Assembly (NCBI GenBank): GCA_009692385.1
Contig: SHZH01000003.1
Location: 1-36,935 of the forward strand
Length of the DNA stretch: 36,935 nucleotides
Direction: 5' to 3'
From: Gammaproteobacteria bacterium
GTDB lineage: Bacteria; Pseudomonadota; Gammaproteobacteria; JABDGN01
Shown here: one piece after another, positions 26,427-35,456 of the stretch
Layout: the number at the start of each line of letters is the position of its first letter
How positions within the stretch are numbered: the first letter of the stretch is position 1
Translations under genes and position numbers: made by a program
Notes under the pieces: generated by a model
What the model saw: the letters and a program-made list of their open reading frames with translations, nothing else
Databases searched by the model: none
Told to the model about the DNA's origin: nothing

Positions 26427-26449
26427 TCTCCTGTTGAATTGGGATTATA
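26427..26449 (-). promoter_or_regulatory. Candidate fabH -10 box and Shine-Dalgarno
   Basis: Minus strand TATAAT (26444-26449), then AGGAGA (26427-26432), 7 nt before ACG 26420-26418. Confidence 0.45.
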
Positions 26450-26498
26450 ATCTTATTTATGCTAGAATAAAGAAATAAACTAATAAAAGAAAAAAAAT

Positions 26499-27794
26499 AT
26501 GGCGTATCATGGTCATGCCCCTCGGGAATGTATTGAACTAATTAAAAGGGTGAGGGTAGCCTTACTCGCCGCTCCAGGATTTCTCGTATTTATCCGACAA
26601 TGCTATGGAAGGCAGATCGATTTAGACATGCTAGAAAAATTATTGCTCCATACCTATAGTCCAGCAACATTGCGTCACGCTTTACAAACTGTACTCACGG
26701 AAATACCATCTATTACAAAAATTTTTATTCTGCATCCTAGTCCTCTAGAGTTACTAAGAGTTCTCCCAATATTAAAGAGACAAATTAGCCTTATTGACGA
26801 ATACTATAAATGTACAATTGCTAATTTATTTCAGTCAGTCATGGGAAAAGCTGACAAAGAACAACTTCTTAAGGATGTGGGAAGCGGCAGAATGCATATT
26901 CGTGTAAATGCTCAACAAATTCAGGAAGTACCTCCTGGTGATGACCCTGCTCGGATTAGATTCATTGAGCAATTTTATGAGAGGAATGGCATAACTGATC
27001 CTGAGCTTCGGCAGTTTCTACTTGATTACGGACATCAAGCAGGTATTTTTGGTTTTGAACATCCCATCTCCTCATGTCAGCCACTTAATGGATTACTCCT
27101 TCGTCCTAACGATGAACAGCTACGGCATAAAGCACAACAAATAATGCATGATGGAAGACCCGCATTGCAAATTACACGCGTAATTTCTTACAAAATAATG
27201 AATTTTTCTGATTCGAAAACTTATCAAAATTCGAGAAAAGATCCTAAATATGACGAAGGGTATAACCTGCCTCATTGTTTAACACTATCCATTACATTAA
27301 AATGTAAAGTATATTGGGATCTCCTGAAAAAACAATTTGTATTCGTTGATGGTCAATATACCGAAGATGCGGAGATCCATGAAGAATACGGCGGTTTATT
27401 TTACACTAATGAAGTCTATCAATATTTGTGTCAATTTATAGCTGTCTTTTTTGAAGGGGCTAAACAAATTTTCATTGAGAAAACTTTAAATCCGGATAGC
27501 TATGCCAATACATTAAGCCGATTGATCCATAAAAAAACGGAAGCTCGATTTACTCTAGTGATTCAAAGTAAACTAGTGCCCATCATTAGTATGATGCGGC
27601 AGCTGCCGATCTTCTATACATCCGAATTTTTTAAAGAAATGATGCAAAATATGCAGACTGCTGCTGAGGCTTACACTTTACTTGAAACATTCTTTATTGA
27701 GATTATTTTGACTCCAAAGCCGCTAACTATTGACACACGAACTACTTCACTGACAATGCTGATTAATGCTTTCGACTACCTATTTACTATATAG
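26499..27794 (+). CDS. Orphan hypothetical protein inserted between plsX and fabH
   Basis: 431-aa ORF, opposite strand to the fab operon; no family recognised; stop directly abuts the plsX stop. Confidence 0.65.
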   Translation: MAYHGHAPRECIELIKRVRVALLAAPGFLVFIRQCYGRQIDLDMLEKLLLHTYSPATLRHALQTVLTEIPSITKIFILHPSPLELLRVLPILKRQISLIDEYYKCTIANLFQSVMGKADKEQLLKDVGSGRMHIRVNAQQIQEVPPGDDPARIRFIEQFYERNGITDPELRQFLLDYGHQAGIFGFEHPISSCQPLNGLLLRPNDEQLRHKAQQIMHDGRPALQITRVISYKIMNFSDSKTYQNSRKDPKYDEGYNLPHCLTLSITLKCKVYWDLLKKQFVFVDGQYTEDAEIHEEYGGLFYTNEVYQYLCQFIAVFFEGAKQIFIEKTLNPDSYANTLSRLIHKKTEARFTLVIQSKLVPIISMMRQLPIFYTSEFFKEMMQNMQTAAEAYTLLETFFIEIILTPKPLTIDTRTTSLTMLINAFDYLFTI

Positions 27795-28820
27795 TTAGGA
27801 TATGTTTTTAATTTGCTGTAATTGCGCGCCAATTTTTTCGGGTAAATTTTGCTGGATAGCGAGTTTTGCTTTGTCGATAGCGTAACTGAAGGATTGCGCA
27901 TTCGCTGAGCCGTGGCTTTTAATGACAATACCGTTTAGACCTAATAAACACGAGCCGTTATAAACATTCGGATCGAGCTTGTGTTTCAGATCCATTAATA
28001 CGGGTTTGGCAATAATGGCGCGCATTTTATTGACTAAATTTTTAGTGAACGATTGCTTTAATAATTTCATCATCAATTTAGCAATGCCTTCACTCGCTTT
28101 TAAAACAGAATTTCCCACAAAGCCATCACAAACCACGACATCACTTTTTTCTGAAAAAATTTCATCGGCTTCAATGAAGCCCCGATAATTTAAATTAGGA
28201 GTCGCTAAAAATAACTTGGCAGCGGCTTTGACCAATTCGTTACCCTTGATCTCTTCGGAACCAATATTTAACAATTTCACTATGGGGCATTTAATTTGCG
28301 CCACCGTTTCGCAATACACCGAAGCCATTAAAGCAAATTGCAATAATTGCTCGGCGGTACAATCAACGTTAGCACCCAGATCGAGCACTTGCACACCTTT
28401 GCCATTTTCGGTCGGTAAGGTGGCCATCAGTGCTGGGCGATCAATGGATGGCAACATTTTTAAAACATAACGTGAGATGGCCATTAATGCACCGGTATTA
28501 CCTGCACTGACCGCGCCTTGCGCATGACCTTCGGCCACTAAATTAATAGCCACCCGCATTGAGGAATCTTTTTTGCTGCGCATTGCCACCGCGGGTGCTT
28601 CATCCATAGCAACCACTTCGCTGGCATGATGAATACTGAGTGTCTCGGGGATCTTGTGTTGGCGTTGTCGAAAATAATGTTGGATCGCGATCTCATCGCC
28701 AACTAAAATAATTTTCAGCTCCGGGTCTTTTTTCAACTGTAATAATGCGGCGGGGATCACGACCGACAGACCATGATCTCCACCCATTGCATCTAATGCG
28801 ATCGTGATACTATTTAGCAT
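27795..28820 (-). CDS. plsX: Phosphate acyltransferase
   Basis: ITIALDAMGGDHGLSVVIPAAL, SAGNTGALMAISR, VVCDGFVGNSVLKASEG. Confidence 0.95.
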   Translation of the reverse strand: MLNSITIALDAMGGDHGLSVVIPAALLQLKKDPELKIILVGDEIAIQHYFRQRQHKIPETLSIHHASEVVAMDEAPAVAMRSKKDSSMRVAINLVAEGHAQGAVSAGNTGALMAISRYVLKMLPSIDRPALMATLPTENGKGVQVLDLGANVDCTAEQLLQFALMASVYCETVAQIKCPIVKLLNIGSEEIKGNELVKAAAKLFLATPNLNYRGFIEADEIFSEKSDVVVCDGFVGNSVLKASEGIAKLMMKLLKQSFTKNLVNKMRAIIAKPVLMDLKHKLDPNVYNGSCLLGLNGIVIKSHGSANAQSFSYAIDKAKLAIQQNLPEKIGAQLQQIKNIS

Positions 28821-28863
28821 CTGAATTGCTTCCTGCCGCGCTTTGCTCACAGTCGCAATGACG

Positions 28864-29061
28864 TTATTCAGCTGCGGCTTTTTTAGCTTTTTTAGTCACA
28901 ATAATTTGACGGCCACGATACATCCCATCGGCAGACATCGTGTGGCGTAAGTGGATCTCACCTGTTTTGCTATCAGTCGTGATCGCTTTAGCAACTAAGG
29001 CATGGTGTGAACGACCTTGGCGGGTACGTGAACGTGATTTTTTACTCTTTTGAACGGCCAT
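28864..29061 (-). CDS. rpmF: 50S ribosomal protein L32
   Basis: MAVQKSKKSRSRTRQGRSHHAL...GEIHLRHTMSADGMYRGRQI. Confidence 0.96.
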   Translation of the reverse strand: MAVQKSKKSRSRTRQGRSHHALVAKAITTDSKTGEIHLRHTMSADGMYRGRQIIVTKKAKKAAAE

Positions 29062-29209
29062 CTATCTTTCCTCTTGTTTTCAACTGGGCTAATACCGCAA
29101 TAATAACGATTAATGGCATTAAAGTCAAAAACACTTATCGCTAGATATAAAACCATATTTAGTCTATATTAAGTCTTTAGAGTGACGCAATCTAACTGAC
29201 AGGTGATGT

Positions 29210-29473
29210 ATGAAATATTCAGAACGAATTAAACCAATATCTTATCTTAAAAGCCATGCCGCTGAAATCGTTAAAAATCTCGCTGAAACACGCGAGCCTT
29301 TAGTCATTACCCAAAATGGTGAAGCTAAATTAGTGGTTATGGATGTTAGGTCTTATGAAGAATCTATCGAAACATTAGCATTGCTAAAAATGTTAGCCAT
29401 GAGCAATAAAGATATTGAAGAAGGTAAGGTGTATTCGGCGGAAGAAGTGTTTGCAGAATTAGACAAGGACTAA
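29210..29473 (+). CDS. Type II antitoxin, Phd/YefM family
   Basis: IKPISYLKSHAAEIVKNLAETREPLVITQNGEAKLVVMDVRSYEE. Confidence 0.88.
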   Translation: MKYSERIKPISYLKSHAAEIVKNLAETREPLVITQNGEAKLVVMDVRSYEESIETLALLKMLAMSNKDIEEGKVYSAEEVFAELDKD

Positions 29474-29480
29474 ATTTTTC

Positions 29481-29807
29481 ATGGCCTACCAAATAATTTT
29501 CCCTAAAGAAGCAAAACTTGATTTGAAAGAATTAAAAAACTATATCGTTACCAATTTTTCTATTGAAATTTGGCGAAGAACCTATAGCAAAGTTAAAAAT
29601 GCCGTTAATAATTTAATGACCAATCCTGAAGCCGGCGGTACTTTGTCTGAATTGAATGTAATAAGTTCGAGCCAATATAGGCAAATAATTTCGGGAATGA
29701 ATCGAATTATTTATGACATCAGAAAAAATATAATTTATATCCATATCGTTGCTGATAGTCGTCGAGATATGACGAGCTTAGTAACTAAAAGATTACTTCG
29801 GTCCTAA
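29481..29807 (+). CDS. Type II toxin, RelE/ParE family
   Basis: MAYQIIFPKEAKLDLKELKNYI...YRQIISGMNRIIYDIRKNIIYIHIVADSRRDMTSLVTKRLL; 7 nt downstream of the antitoxin. Confidence 0.88.
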   Translation: MAYQIIFPKEAKLDLKELKNYIVTNFSIEIWRRTYSKVKNAVNNLMTNPEAGGTLSELNVISSSQYRQIISGMNRIIYDIRKNIIYIHIVADSRRDMTSLVTKRLLRS

Positions 29808-30238
29808 ATATTATTTTTCTGTTTAAAGGCTATTTCAGCGTGGGCAAATAATTCTTGATCCATTGCTTGATAAAGCTGTACTAAATTATAATTTTTATAA
29901 GCATCTGCTACGCCAAACCCCGCCTCTTCCCTGGTCGCAATTTTATTGCGCGCATCACGCAGCAGATAATAAGCCCAACAGAGTGGCGATTGATCGTCGC
30001 GATAACGAATATTGAAATTTTCAAGTGTTTGGCGTAACAGCGCGTGATCGATTATCGTGATCTTGTCTTGTGCTACTTGAATAATTAAATCGTTCAATCG
30101 ATTGAAAACACTAGTTTTTTCAATTTCATCGTAATTATTCCAATGAATAATTTCTGTGTAAAAGCGCTTGCAACCACGACAAACATTATCACCATAAACC
30201 GTTGAACAAATACCAATGCACGGAGTATCTAACTCCAT
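29804..30238 (-). CDS. DUF1289-domain protein
   Basis: DTPCIGICSTVYGDNVCRGCKRFYTEIIHWNNYDEIEK: DUF1289 cysteine pattern. Confidence 0.7.
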   Translation of the reverse strand: MELDTPCIGICSTVYGDNVCRGCKRFYTEIIHWNNYDEIEKTSVFNRLNDLIIQVAQDKITIIDHALLRQTLENFNIRYRDDQSPLCWAYYLLRDARNKIATREEAGFGVADAYKNYNLVQLYQAMDQELFAHAEIAFKQKNNI

Positions 30239-30717
30239 TAAGTAAGCTTCAATAGATTCGGCAATTCATTAATGCTTTCTAAAATCAATAATGGTTTGGC
30301 CATTTCTAACATGATCTTAGTATCGCTACCTGAGAGTACTGTAACGGCAGCGATCCCAGCATCATTCGCCATCACCACGTCGGCAAGCGAGTCACCAATC
30401 ATCAAGGCGTCACTAGCTGTATGATGAGTGGCTTGTAAAATAGCATGCAGCATTTGTGGATCCGGTTTTTGATAACCCATATCACCGGTTTGGATCATTG
30501 TAAAATAATTTTCTATATGATTTTCTTGAAGCAACACGTCGATATATTCTCGTGGCATACTAGTCGCTAATGCTACGATAAAGTTATTTTTTTTCAAAAT
30601 ATCGAGTGTCTCTCTAACCCCCGAGAATAAATCACCTGAATTGTCGGCCAAGGTTCCCTGCCAATCAAAAATAAGTAATTTAGGTGGTGTGATTGTTAAA
30701 TGAGTGTCTGTAGACAT
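30238..30717 (-). CDS. HAD-superfamily hydrolase-like protein with altered catalytic motif
   Basis: LLIFDWQGTLADN (DxQGT rather than DxDGT), ALATSMP, GYQKPDPQMLHAIL, MIGDSLADVVMANDAGI. Confidence 0.85.
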   Translation of the reverse strand: MSTDTHLTITPPKLLIFDWQGTLADNSGDLFSGVRETLDILKKNNFIVALATSMPREYIDVLLQENHIENYFTMIQTGDMGYQKPDPQMLHAILQATHHTASDALMIGDSLADVVMANDAGIAAVTVLSGSDTKIMLEMAKPLLILESINELPNLLKLT

Positions 30718-31634
30718 TGTGTTAAATCCTTATCTAAGGGCGCTTCGATGGTTATTTTTTTTTCTGAACTGGGCAAAGTAAATGAAATTTGTTGGGCGTG
30801 TAAAAACATTCGTTTTAGACCTGTTTGATTACGTAGTTGTTTCGTAAATTCCCAATCTCCATATTTATCATCACCGACCAAGGGATAGCCAATATGTTCT
30901 AAATGCACGCGGATCTGATGGGTACGTCCTGTGTGCAGCCGAGCCTTTATCAGACTGCAATTTTTAAATTTCTCAACTACGGTAAATTCGGTATGCGCTT
31001 CTTTACCCGTGGCATCAACCCGCACCATGCGCTCACCGGATTGCAAAATATTTTTTTTCAACGCCACTTTGACATGTCGTTTACCACCTTCCGGCCACAC
31101 ACCTTTTACTAAACATAAATACTCTTTTTCAATTTGCGATCCACGCATTAACTCATGTAAGTATTTTAGAGCGCTGCGTTTTTTGGCAATAATTAAACAA
31201 CCTGAAGTGCCTTTATCAAGACGATGCACCAACTCCAATGATTTACATTCAGGACGGGCTTGTCGTAAGGCATCAATCACACCATAACTGGTATTCGTGC
31301 CACCATGTACTGGCATACCTGCTGGCTTATTTAAAACTAAGAGATCGTCATCTTCATAAATGATACGGGCTAACAAAGGCGCAAACTCTTGATCACGAAC
31401 GATGGTGGGTGTCTGAGTATCCATTTTGAAGGGTGGTAGACGAATAATATCATCCGCTTGTAATCGATAGTCGGCCTTGATCCGCTTTTTATTAACGCGA
31501 ATTTCTCCGCTTCGTAAGGCACGATAAATGCGACTTTTGGGGATCGTTTTTAATTGACTAAACAAAAAATTGTCAATTCGCTGACCACTGCGATCGGCAT
31601 CGATATTTAGAAATTGGGGGCTTAGGTGTTCCAT
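30696..31634 (-). CDS. rluC: 23S rRNA pseudouridine synthase, RluC-type
   Basis: S4-like N-terminus; LVHRLDKGTSGCLIIAKKRSAL, LHTGRTHQIRVHLEHIGYPLVGDDKYG. Confidence 0.92.
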   Translation of the reverse strand: MEHLSPQFLNIDADRSGQRIDNFLFSQLKTIPKSRIYRALRSGEIRVNKKRIKADYRLQADDIIRLPPFKMDTQTPTIVRDQEFAPLLARIIYEDDDLLVLNKPAGMPVHGGTNTSYGVIDALRQARPECKSLELVHRLDKGTSGCLIIAKKRSALKYLHELMRGSQIEKEYLCLVKGVWPEGGKRHVKVALKKNILQSGERMVRVDATGKEAHTEFTVVEKFKNCSLIKARLHTGRTHQIRVHLEHIGYPLVGDDKYGDWEFTKQLRNQTGLKRMFLHAQQISFTLPSSEKKITIEAPLDKDLTQCLQTLI

Positions 31635-31697
31635 AAGGAGATGATAACAAGCTTAACTCACTTTGACGAGCATAAAACAAGCAAAATAACAATTACT

Positions 31698-31726
31698 TTG
31701 CCATTCTATGGGATTGTTGCTATAGT
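31698..31726 (+). promoter_or_regulatory. Candidate sigma70 promoter for rne with a leader of about 225 nt
   Basis: TTGCCA (31698-31703), 17-nt spacer, TATAGT (31721-31726), upstream of rne. Confidence 0.5.
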
Positions 31727-31957
31727 GGGCTCGCCTCAGCATGTGATATTGTTTAAAAATTATTCACAGCTTTGGTTGGCGGATTGAATTGAGTTGAGCG
31801 TGAAGACTCCTCTTCTGATCCATAATGTTAACTGCGCTCCCACAGAATAAGGGGTCGAGCCGGTTTGTTGAGTTCGTTACTAAAAACACCCGGGATTTCA
31901 AGCTCGCTACACCTACGATACCCTATTTGGAAAAGCGCCTTATAGAAGGCTACTAAA

Positions 31958-33886
31958 ATGAAAAGAATGTTAATTAACGCAACGCAACCCGAAGAGGTGC
32001 GCATTGCACTGGTCGATGGCCAATATCTCTTTAATCTCTTTATCGAAACTCCTCAACAACAAAAAAAAGCCAACATTTACAAAGGTCGCGTCTCTCGTGT
32101 TGAACCCAGTTTAGGTGCTGCATTTGTAGATTATGGTTCTGAACGTCATGGTTTCTTACCTCTCAAAGATATCGCTTACCCTGCTCCAGTGGATGGTAGC
32201 AACACTCATATTAAAGATGTCGTGAAACCTGGCCAAGAAATTTTAGTACAAGTCGAAAAAGAAGAGCGTGGTTCAAAAGGCGCCGCATTAACTAATTTAA
32301 TCAGTTTAGCAGGTTGCTACTTAGTATTAATGCCTAATAATCCCAGCGCTGGTGGTATCTCGCGTCGTATTGAAAGTGATGATCGAGATGAACTACGTGA
32401 AATTCTTAACCAACTTACTATGCCAGGCGATATGGGCGTCATTATTCGCACGGCAGGCGTCGGTCGCTCATTAGAAGAGCTCCAATGGGATCTAGATGTG
32501 CTGTTGAAACAGTGGGATGCTATTAAAGAAGCCCATGATCAACAAGCGGCACCTTTCTTGATTTATCAAGAAAGTGATGTGATCATGCGCACTATTCGTG
32601 ACTATATTCGTCCCGATATCGCCGAAATTGTGATTGATAATGAAGCCATTTATGAAAATGCGCGTCGTTATGTCGAGAAAGTCCGTCCGGATTTTGTCGA
32701 ACGCATTAAACTCTACCGTGAACGCGCCCCGTTATTTACTCGCTTTCAAATTGAAAAACAACTGGAATCAGCCTTTCAACGTGAAGTGCAACTCCCATCA
32801 GGTGGTTCATTAGTTATTGATATTAATGAAGCCCTCGTCTCAATTGATATTAACTCGGCACGCGCCACTAAAGGCGAAGGTATTGAAGAAACAGCTGTAC
32901 ATACTAACCTAGAAGCGGCCGATGAAATCGCTCGCCAATTACGAATGCGGGATCTCGGTGGCTTAATTGTCATTGATTTTATTGATATGACACCCGTCAC
33001 CAATCAACGTGAAGTAGAAACTCGTCTTCATGATGCCGTGCGTGATGATCGTGCTCGTATTCAAATTGGTCGTATTTCACGCTTTGGCTTATTAGAGATG
33101 TCGCGTCAACGCTTACGCCCCTCGTTACGTGAAGCAAATCAAATTGTTTGCCCACGTTGCTCAGGCCAAGGCACGATCCGTAATGTACCGTCTTTATCAC
33201 TGGCTATTTTGAGACTTATTGAAGATGAATGCATGAAAGAGCGACAAGGTCAGGTTCAAGTTTATACACCAATCCCGGTTGCAACATTCTTATGCAATGA
33301 AAAGCGAAGCCAAATCATAGAGTTAGAGCAACGATATGAAGTTAACATTCTGATTTTGCCGACGGCTGAATTAGAAACACCCCACTATACTATCAATCGA
33401 GTTCGCGCCATTGATGCAACTCGTAGCAAAACGGCGAGTCATGAATTAGCCCTTAGTCTAGAAAAAGAGCATCAAGAAGAAGATCAACAAAAACAACGTC
33501 CGATCGAAGTGCCTGCCGTTAAAATGATTGAACCGACCACGGCTGCACCACGTCATGTTGAACGTAGAACTCGCCAGCCTAAAAAAGTAGGTTTTTGGAA
33601 ACGCCTATTTGGCATGATCGAAAAAGCTAAAACTGAAAAAATAATAGAAAGTGAAACAACCAATCCGCGTGCACCCCACCAAGGTAGCAGTGGCCAAACC
33701 AACAATCGTTCACGTAATCGTCGCCCTCAACGCCGTAATAATCAGCGTCGTAATGGACCTGGTGTGGGCCCGGGTTCCTCCAGTAATAATAACACTGCCG
33801 GTAATAATAATAACCGTCGTCCGCAGCACAATAACCGCTCTGATAACCGTCCTGGCCCTACTGGCGGTTCTGATGGCGGCAACTAA
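31958..33886 (+). CDS. rne: Ribonuclease E/G, RNase E type with short C-terminal tail
   Basis: [78 protein letters not shown]. Confidence 0.95.
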   Translation: MKRMLINATQPEEVRIALVDGQYLFNLFIETPQQQKKANIYKGRVSRVEPSLGAAFVDYGSERHGFLPLKDIAYPAPVDGSNTHIKDVVKPGQEILVQVEKEERGSKGAALTNLISLAGCYLVLMPNNPSAGGISRRIESDDRDELREILNQLTMPGDMGVIIRTAGVGRSLEELQWDLDVLLKQWDAIKEAHDQQAAPFLIYQESDVIMRTIRDYIRPDIAEIVIDNEAIYENARRYVEKVRPDFVERIKLYRERAPLFTRFQIEKQLESAFQREVQLPSGGSLVIDINEALVSIDINSARATKGEGIEETAVHTNLEAADEIARQLRMRDLGGLIVIDFIDMTPVTNQREVETRLHDAVRDDRARIQIGRISRFGLLEMSRQRLRPSLREANQIVCPRCSGQGTIRNVPSLSLAILRLIEDECMKERQGQVQVYTPIPVATFLCNEKRSQIIELEQRYEVNILILPTAELETPHYTINRVRAIDATRSKTASHELALSLEKEHQEEDQQKQRPIEVPAVKMIEPTTAAPRHVERRTRQPKKVGFWKRLFGMIEKAKTEKIIESETTNPRAPHQGSSGQTNNRSRNRRPQRRNNQRRNGPGVGPGSSSNNNTAGNNNNRRPQHNNRSDNRPGPTGGSDGGN

Positions 33887-33895
33887 TCTTCACCG

Positions 33896-33933
33896 ATTAA
33901 TAAAAAACCCGCTTTAGCGGGTTTTTTATTAAT
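33896..33933. terminator. Bidirectional intrinsic terminator after rne
   Basis: ATTAATAAAAAACCCGC-TTTA-GCGGGTTTTTTATTAAT, perfect stem of at least 17 bp with A- and T-tracts. Confidence 0.93.
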
Positions 33934-33990
33934 TTAAGTTTTTCTTAAGAATGCATAGATATAATACCTACTTAAATAGAGGGGATAACT

Positions 33991-35385
33991 ATGGTATGTC
34001 TTATTTGCAGGGAGGAAATTCCTTTAAATCAAGTAGCTGTTATTATGGATTGTTGTGCGCAACAATTTCACGAGCCATGCTATAGACAATGGGTGATTGT
34101 CTCTGATGTCACCCGTAAGTGGCATGTATTGTGCCCTTTCTGTAATGCTTCCAGCAGATCGATTTTCAATAGAATTAATACGTTGTTTAAAGAATATTCT
34201 TCATCAGAAAAACCTTTGGTTATATTATGTTCTGAATTTCGGCGCATGCTAGCAAGACAACCAACTGAAATTGTTCCTGAGATCGTTTTACCGGAAGATA
34301 AAGTTGCTATAGAAATATGGCAGTGCTTCTTCATAAAGTGCACTGCCTTTATGAAAAAAATATCATCTGAGCCCTGCAACCATCGACCAGAAGAATTGTG
34401 CCGGCAATTTAATTTTACCGACCTTGCTGCCAACCCTGATCCAAGCATACAAAATAGATTTCGCAAACGTTTATGGCAAGTCATGCTTGCGTTTATGCAT
34501 CAGATGCTAAGCTTAAATATTTGGCAAAATAGAAAAGACCACACGCAGATCCCATTGGGAAAAATTGAACATATTTTAGCTACCTTTGGTCATTTATTAG
34601 AAAATAATCGCTATAGGCAACTCATACAATCATTTACACAAGATACAGTAACCCACGCGCCACTAAGAAAAGCAACCCTAGGTCGAGCCTTATCTTCTGC
34701 ATTGAATATCTCGCGTTCAGAAGCAAAGGCAACTATTAGCGAAATCGTTCTAGGATGGATAAAACAGGATATTTCTCCTAGTCTTTCCGCTAGATTTCAA
34801 CCAAATCCAGGCGTGCCAGCACTAGCTCAACGGCCTGCTCAACGGCCTGCTCAACGGCCTGCTCAAGTCCCTGAGGAAGTGTTACTACAAATCTGGCGTG
34901 AGTCAGAGGAGGTGTTACTTCAACTCTGCGAATCAACAATGGTAGTATTACAAATAGCCATTGCAACTGACAGTCCAATACAGCGTGTGCTCGCTATGAT
35001 CCCACTAGAGGATCAAAATAAATATATCCATCGCTATCAAGATAGTAGGTATTGGAATATTGAAAGATTCCAATACTTCTTTCACTACGATGGTTCTAGA
35101 ACGCGTGGAATGACTTATGCTGAATTGTTCTATGGAGAAAATGTTAATAAACCTAGGATTCTTATGGTTTTGGGCATCATGGTTTTTATTGTTTTCAGTG
35201 GGTTGGAATTGTATGTGAGCTCTCGTCCTGATCATCAAAGAACTAGGATTTCTTCATCATTGTCATTGGTGCTGATATTGATGCAATTTTTAACGCTTTC
35301 TTATCTTAGCTATAAGTGTCTTTTCCTAGAAGAATATTTATATTGCCCAGATAAGCATCATAGGGATGGTTGTAGGCCATTTTAA
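33991..35385 (+). CDS. RING-finger-like zinc-binding protein with C-terminal transmembrane segments (candidate E3-ligase-type effector)
   Basis: N-terminus C3-x2-C6-x14-C21-C-x4-H27-x2-C30-x3-W34 ... C48-P-F-C51; C-terminal hydrophobic stretches ILMVLGIMVFIVFSGLELYV and SSLSLVLILMQFLTLSYLSY. Confidence 0.6.
   Translation: MVCLICREEIPLNQVAVIMDCCAQQFHEPCYRQWVIVSDVTRKWHVLCPFCNASSRSIFNRINTLFKEYSSSEKPLVILCSEFRRMLARQPTEIVPEIVLPEDKVAIEIWQCFFIKCTAFMKKISSEPCNHRPEELCRQFNFTDLAANPDPSIQNRFRKRLWQVMLAFMHQMLSLNIWQNRKDHTQIPLGKIEHILATFGHLLENNRYRQLIQSFTQDTVTHAPLRKATLGRALSSALNISRSEAKATISEIVLGWIKQDISPSLSARFQPNPGVPALAQRPAQRPAQRPAQVPEEVLLQIWRESEEVLLQLCESTMVVLQIAIATDSPIQRVLAMIPLEDQNKYIHRYQDSRYWNIERFQYFFHYDGSRTRGMTYAELFYGENVNKPRILMVLGIMVFIVFSGLELYVSSRPDHQRTRISSSLSLVLILMQFLTLSYLSYKCLFLEEYLYCPDKHHRDGCRPF
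34825..34866 (+). repeat. 12-bp tandem repeat (GCTCAACGGCCT x3.5) encoding AQRPAQRPAQRPAQ
   Basis: Three exact consecutive copies plus a partial copy. Confidence 0.95.
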
Positions 35386-35456
35386 GAATTTATGAATATG
35401 AAAAAATACAATAGATGTATCGTAATTTGGCATCAGAAAATCTGCAGTGCTTAGAA

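Noticed and set aside
30931-31287. 118-aa plus-strand ORF across rluC
   Set aside because: Antisense shadow of rluC.
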